Below, piece after piece: positions 6,070 through 10,978 of a DNA stretch of 10,978 nt. Below the pieces are notes generated by a model that made no database searches, was not told where the DNA came from, and saw nothing but the letters and a program-made list of their open reading frames with translations. The position numbers and the translations under genes were made by a program. Each line of letters starts with the position of its first letter. Position 1 is the stretch's first letter. This stretch comes from Candidatus Nitrosopolaris nunavutensis (GTDB lineage Archaea; Thermoproteota; Nitrososphaeria; Nitrososphaerales; Nitrososphaeraceae): contig DAOM01000318.1 of the NCBI GenBank assembly GCA_002501855.1, positions 1,300 through 12,277 on the forward strand. The letters run 5' to 3'.

Positions 6070-6234
6070 TCACTTCGGTTCGTTTGTATTGGAATCTACT
6101 TCAAACTGGCCGTACATCCTATTAACATAGTCTTGAATGATGCCTTTTCCTTCTGTTTGACCCGAAATTCTATCGTTATCAGTTCTTGTTTTTCTACATC
6201 CTGCCCTTTTTGGGCGGCCTGTACTGGTTTGCAT
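6070..6234 (-). CDS. small basic protein with an AT-hook-like motif (54 aa)
   Basis: Family not recognised. The ATG at 6234 gives 54 residues. The N-terminal part is strongly basic (TGRPKRAGCRKTR, 5-17), with the Gly-Arg-Pro core flanked by Lys/Arg that is typical of AT-hook minor-groove binding motifs. The second half looks like a short helix (IIQDYVNRMYGQFEV) with an acidic, polar tail. This base/acid split is typical of real small DNA-binding proteins. A weak GTGAG ribosome site lies just upstream, and a TATA-like region lies on the minus strand near 6270-6284. The palindrome at 6303-6327 lies just beyond that. It stands alone. No function beyond possible DNA binding can be claimed. Confidence 0.45.
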   Translation of the reverse strand: MQTSTGRPKRAGCRKTRTDNDRISGQTEGKGIIQDYVNRMYGQFEVDSNTNEPK

Positions 6235-6302
6235 TATTACTCACTAAAGGATAATTCAGATAATTCTACCTTATGATATTAAGTTTAATACATCATTTTT
6301 TT

Positions 6303-6327
6303 ACCTACCCTGGTCTCCGGGGTAGGT
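6303..6327. repeat. 8-bp inverted repeat upstream of the AT-hook-like gene
   Basis: ACCTACCC (6303-6310) and GGGTAGGT (6320-6327) match perfectly around a 9-base GC-rich loop. It is a GC-rich island in AT-rich DNA, just upstream of the putative minus-strand promoter. That is where an activator or repressor site would lie. Confidence 0.5.
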
Positions 6328-6442
6328 CAATTTACAATTTTTCAAAAGGCCAAACTAAAACACAAGAGGCCTCATTCATACGCTCATAGGCTGCATTACT
6401 TTTTAAAACTTATCATAAAAAAATACAAAAATAAGGTTGCCG

Positions 6443-6472
6443 CCCTCCCGGGAGGGTACGCCACACATGTGT
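6443..6472. repeat. GC-rich double palindrome
   Basis: A perfect 14-base palindrome, CCCTCCCGGGAGGG (6443-6456), is followed after six bases by a perfect 10-base palindrome, ACACATGTGT (6463-6472). GGTAC (6455-6459) and GTACC (6471-6475) can also pair across the second one. On the minus strand the first palindrome is followed by T-rich sequence (TTATTTTTGTATTTTTTTAT), so it could end a minus-strand transcript. No such gene was found, however. Confidence 0.55.
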
Positions 6473-6685
6473 ACCTATGACAAACTATATGAAATTGGCC
6501 GCTGTAAATCCAAATAACTTTGCAGTAAACCAACGTTAACGATGTCTAACAGTTGCTGTTTGATGGAAACTAGCGTAGCAGCCTACATGATATCGAATTA
6601 TTGCATGCTAGGGAATTTGAATTGGCTGGAGGTAGATAGGTTATCGGTCCCCACACTCAATTCGTAACTGCATTTCTCATTTCGC

Positions 6686-6694
6686 TTATAAAAT
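6686..6694 (+). promoter_or_regulatory. TATA box for the PNGase-like gene
   Basis: TTATAAAAT lies 66-74 bases before the GTG at 6760. Transcription should start near 6712-6718, inside the hairpin ACGATA-AGAC-TATCGT (6706-6721), which may be an operator over the start site. The predicted leader supports the GTG start rather than the internal ATG. Confidence 0.45.
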
Positions 6695-6705
6695 TGAAAG
6701 AACTG

Positions 6706-6721
6706 ACGATAAGACTATCGT
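6706..6721 (+). promoter_or_regulatory. 6-bp inverted repeat over the predicted PNGase start site
   Basis: ACGATA (6706-6711) and TATCGT (6716-6721) flank AGAC. It lies where transcription from the TATA box at 6686-6694 should begin, a common place for an archaeal repressor site. Confidence 0.35.
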
Positions 6722-6759
6722 AGATTTTCACGGTAACACGCGAGTATCAATGAGGACGA

Positions 6760-7578
6760 GTGGGAAATTTTTTAAGACTGGACCAAGAACAACTTTTTTC
6801 ATCGAAAATAATATATTTTCCCCAAGCAAATCTACGACAAGAGTTTCGATGTATGTCCACATCAGATCGTAACCTTAGCGAACTCATAAAGAACACTGCT
6901 CTATTCTACAAAAAAATTACCGAACAGTATCAAGATGCAGATATCTTGAATAAGGTCAAATTATTCATTCCAGAACGTATACTGGAACTTAAAGAAGAGG
7001 CTCAAATTAAATCACTGTTGGAATGGTTCAAAAAGGAGTATATGAGTTGGATCCCAAATGCTCCCATTTGCGAGAGATGTATTGATGAAGGTCGGGGAAA
7101 TGTACCAATGCAGATTCAGACAACTAGTGGAAGTTCATGGAAACTGAGCGTAGTAGAAACCCACAGTTGTAACAAATGCGGATTTGCGAAGACTTATCCT
7201 AGGTATAATGAAGTATTAAAGATTGCAGAGGCAAGGATTGGAAGATGTGGCGAATGGTGTATCCTCTTTGGTGCCATCTTGAGCGGAATAAGGATAAAGA
7301 GCAGGATTGTCCATGATTTTCTGGACCATGTTTGGAATGAGGCCCTTTTAGATGAGAAGTGGGTTCATATCGATTCCTCGTTGGCATATCCAATATCTGT
7401 AAATCATCCTTACTATTATGAACAGAATTGGGGTAAAAAATATGAGTATATTTTGGCATTCTCAGAAAATGGAGGAGTGGAAGATGTTACTCAAAGATAT
7501 ACCCAGTCGTGGGAAACTGTTTTACAGAGAAGAAATCACGCTCTTAGCTTTCAAGAGAGATTTTCATACATAGCATAG
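6760..7578 (+). CDS. peptide:N-glycanase (PNGase/Png1)-like transglutaminase-fold protein
   Basis: Eukaryotic Png1/NGLY1 hydrolyses the amide bond joining N-glycans to asparagine on unfolded glycoproteins. The 272-residue product matches its core in order. It has N-terminal helices with an FIPERI-type segment near 60 and LLEWFKKEYMSWIPNAPICE. Two Cys-x-x-Cys zinc pairs follow (C104/C107 and C137/C140), then the conserved YPRYNEVLKI. The catalytic triad is Cys163 in GRCGEW, His190 in DHVWNE and Asp205 in WVHIDSS. The closing motifs NWGKKYEYILAFS and VEDVTQRY are typical of Png1. No PUB or PAW domain is present, so it is nearest the minimal yeast-like core. The start is GTG at 6760 with GAGG at 6752-6755; an internal ATG at 6853 would remove 31 residues outside the conserved core. 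It stands alone and converges on the fumarase gene. In an archaeon the substrate could be N-glycosylated envelope proteins, but enzymatic activity is inferred. Confidence 0.85.
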   Translation: MGNFLRLDQEQLFSSKIIYFPQANLRQEFRCMSTSDRNLSELIKNTALFYKKITEQYQDADILNKVKLFIPERILELKEEAQIKSLLEWFKKEYMSWIPNAPICERCIDEGRGNVPMQIQTTSGSSWKLSVVETHSCNKCGFAKTYPRYNEVLKIAEARIGRCGEWCILFGAILSGIRIKSRIVHDFLDHVWNEALLDEKWVHIDSSLAYPISVNHPYYYEQNWGKKYEYILAFSENGGVEDVTQRYTQSWETVLQRRNHALSFQERFSYIA

Positions 7579-7588
7579 TAGTAACACA

Positions 7589-7594
7589 TTTTTT
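7589..7594 (+). terminator. possible T-tract terminator of the PNGase-like gene
   Basis: TTTTTT begins 11 bases after the stop at 7576-7578. A further T-rich run lies at about 7720-7733 in the same convergent gap (7579-7834), which holds no convincing gene. Confidence 0.35.
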
Positions 7595-7834
7595 ATTCAT
7601 AGTAGCCGATACATGTATTGTCTTAAACATTTTACAATCTCTTAAATTGGAGTATTCCAAATTTGCCCACATCAAGCCGCAATTGATAATATTGCATTCT
7701 TTCATTTCAACACACAATGTTTTTCGTTTTTTCGAGTATCGGGTATGTGTGTTTGATATCACTTCTTTGAACACGAGAGAGCATAATCAAGAATTACAAG
7801 AGCAGCATTTCGTATAGCAAAACTTGAAACTTGT

Positions 7835-9270
7835 TTACGTGTTAGATAAGGTACTCAAGTCCTTATCAGGATCTCCTACCATGTTTGCTGGCACAACTAT
7901 TCTATCGAAATCTTCTGCACTAATATATCCACTAGATATAGATGCACTACGCAATGTCGTTTTCTCTTTTAATGCCTTGTGTGCAATAAATGACGCTTTA
8001 TCATAGCCAATAATTGGGCTCAGAACTGTCACAAGCATCAGCGACTCATTAAGATATCTGCTAATCCGCTCTTTATCTAGTGTTATTCCTTCAATACTAT
8101 ACCTTAGAAATTTATCAGACGCATCACCTAAAATGCGAGAGGAGTGAAGTACATTCTTAATGATGATTGGTCTCATTGCATTTAGCTCAAAATTGCCTTG
8201 CGAACCTGCAATGGCTACTGCAGTATCATTTCCAATAACCTGAATACATACCATGATCATAGCCTCTTGTTGAGTGGGATTGACTTTCCCAGGCATTATA
8301 GAAGATCCTGGTTCGTTTGAAGGAAGGTTGAGTTCGTGCAAGCCCCCCTCTTGGACCTGAACCTAACCATCGGATGTCGTTTGCTATTTTCATAAGTACT
8401 ACAGCCAACAAACGTAATGCGAAGCTAGCATTAACCATTGCATCAAGCGCTCCTTGTGCGGCAAATTTGTTTTCAGCAGTTACAAAAGGATGGCCGGTCA
8501 ATTTGGAATCTGCGATGCAATTTTTTGTCCAAAGTCCTTTGGAGCATTTAACCCAGTTCCAACCGCGGTACCACCAGCTGCAAGCTTGTAAAGTCCATTC
8601 ATTGACTGTTCGACGATCTCTAATGTATCCTTAAGCTGTGTATCATATCCAGACCATTCTTGGCCTACTGTGAGTGGTATGGCATCTTGTAAAATGCGCC
8701 CGACCGATTTTTATTACATGCGGCCACTCCAGAGCCTTCCCTTGGACCGCCTTGACTAATGCCTGTATACTAGGAATAAGATGATTCGCAAACTCCAACA
8801 CTGTAGCTACATACATAGCGGTTGGAAACGTATCATTAGAAGATTGTGACATGTTGACATGATTATTGGGATGAATTGGATCTTTTGTTCCTAATACTCC
8901 ACCAATTATCTGGATCGCTCTGTTCGAAATTACCTCATTGACGTTCATATTGGTCTGAGTGCCAGAGCCACTCTGCCATACGTAAAGCGGAAACTCACCA
9001 TCGAGTTTTCCACTGATGATTTCTTCAGATACTTTGATAATAAGATCTGCTTTATCCTTTAATAGTTTACCTTCTGCAGAATTAACTATTGCTGCAGCCT
9101 TTTTTTATATATCCATACGCATTTGGCATACGATCATCCCCAATTGAAAAATGAATAAGTGATCGCTGCGTCTGAGCACCCCAATAATATTCTGCAGGCA
9201 CCTCTATAGCATCATCCATGGAGTCTGATTCAGGATGAGTTTTTCTAGATATGTCTACATCTTTCACCAT
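7835..9270 (-). pseudogene. fumC: class II fumarate hydratase, broken by four single-base indels
   Basis: Fumarase II interconverts fumarate and malate in the TCA cycle as a homotetramer. The sequence is recognisable end to end: [41 protein letters not shown], then [13 protein letters not shown] with the mobile catalytic-serine loop, and a normal C-terminus. Four indels break it. These are an extra base in the T-run 9100-9106, an extra base in the A-run 8691-8694, a missing base near 8508-8510 and an extra base in the C-run 8343-8348. Correcting all four gives exactly 477 residues, the family's usual length. The motif GRTH is GRAH here (codon 8697-8699). The start is ATG 9270 with a good AGGTGG ribosome site (9277-9282), 17 bases after the AAA ATPase gene, so the two are one unit. 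It is either a young pseudogene or a real gene with sequence errors; three of four indels are in homopolymers. Confidence 0.85.
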
Positions 9271-9276
9271 TTCTTT

Positions 9277-9282
9277 CCACCT
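9277..9282 (-). promoter_or_regulatory. ribosome binding site of fumC
   Basis: AGGTGG on the minus strand lies six bases before the ATG at 9270, between the ATPase stop and the fumarase start. It fixes the fumarase start and supports co-transcription. Confidence 0.6.
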
Positions 9283-9287
9283 ATATA

Positions 9288-10961
<1,674 letters not shown>

Positions 10962-10978
10962 CTGTCTCTTATACACAT
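10962..10978. other. Tn5 mosaic-end adapter sequence (not genomic)
   Basis: CTGTCTCTTATACACAT is identical to the first 17 bases of the Tn5/Nextera mosaic end that follows an insert in read-through reads. It ends the contig and does not fit the ATPase reading frame. The genomic sequence therefore stops at about 10961. Confidence 0.92.

Larger units (their letters stand above)
6235..6759. other. gap with palindromes and the PNGase promoter
   Basis: The 525 bases hold a promoter-like region for the minus-strand small gene and three strong palindromes (6303-6327, 6443-6456, 6463-6472). The probable PNGase-gene TATA box is at 6686-6694, with a hairpin at 6706-6721. A 41-codon plus-strand frame (6542-6667, MSNSCCLMETSVAAY...) and a 20-codon frame (6477-6539) are open but have no ribosome site. 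They are not called. Confidence 0.45.

Noticed and set aside
6542..6667. 41-codon plus-strand frame before the PNGase gene
   Set aside because: No ribosome site, not followed closely by a gene, and no recognisable features; kept only as a note in the gap description.
7544..7774. 76-codon minus-strand frame between PNGase and fumarase
   Set aside because: It overlaps the PNGase 3' end antisense, has no ribosome site, and has a Cys/Met/Lys-rich composition unlike a folded protein.

Overview
The window looks like one contig of an AT-rich archaeon, most likely a soil-type ammonia-oxidising thaumarchaeon (Nitrososphaeria). Three things suggest this. The proteins include an archaeal-type SepF, a Cdc48-type AAA ATPase, an F420-type PPOX protein and a eukaryote-like peptide N-glycanase. 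TATA-like boxes sit about 25-50 bases before several starts. Shine-Dalgarno sites are few, and TTG or GTG starts are common. The lineage is an inference from protein character, not from a search.

Layout. 1-540 holds two weak small genes on the minus strand, the outer one frameshifted and running off the edge. 543-863 (-) is a short SepF-like cell-division protein. 864-1382 has no clear gene, but carries an inverted repeat, a hexamer repeat, a stem-loop and coding-like remnants. 1383-2351 (-) is a membrane-anchored protein with a probable beta-sandwich outer domain, divergent from an F420-type PPOX flavoprotein at 2490-2864 (+). 3026-3592 (-) is a macro-domain protein. After a 650-base gap comes a ParB-domain/DNA-methyltransferase fusion (4251-5645, +), then a 61-residue small gene. 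5900-6760 holds a 54-residue minus-strand small gene with an AT-hook-like motif and several strong palindromes. 6760-7578 (+) is a peptide:N-glycanase homologue with the complete Cys-His-Asp triad.

The right third (7835-10961, -) is a two-gene unit: a Cdc48/p97-like double AAA ATPase followed 17 bases later by class II fumarase. Both are recognisable along their length but broken. Fumarase has four single-base indels that together restore a 477-residue frame. The ATPase has several nonsense codons, at least two frame breaks and altered D1 motifs. The last 17 bases match the Tn5 (Nextera-type) mosaic end, so the true sequence stops at about 10961. Interior genes (about 2300-7600) are intact while both flanks are broken. 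Terminal low-coverage sequence error is therefore a serious alternative to true pseudogenes.

How the genes relate: the most suggestive pairing is a PNGase homologue about 1.7 kb from a Cdc48-like ATPase. Their eukaryotic counterparts cooperate in extracting and deglycosylating misfolded glycoproteins. No complete defence system, CRISPR array, insertion sequence, rRNA or tRNA was seen.
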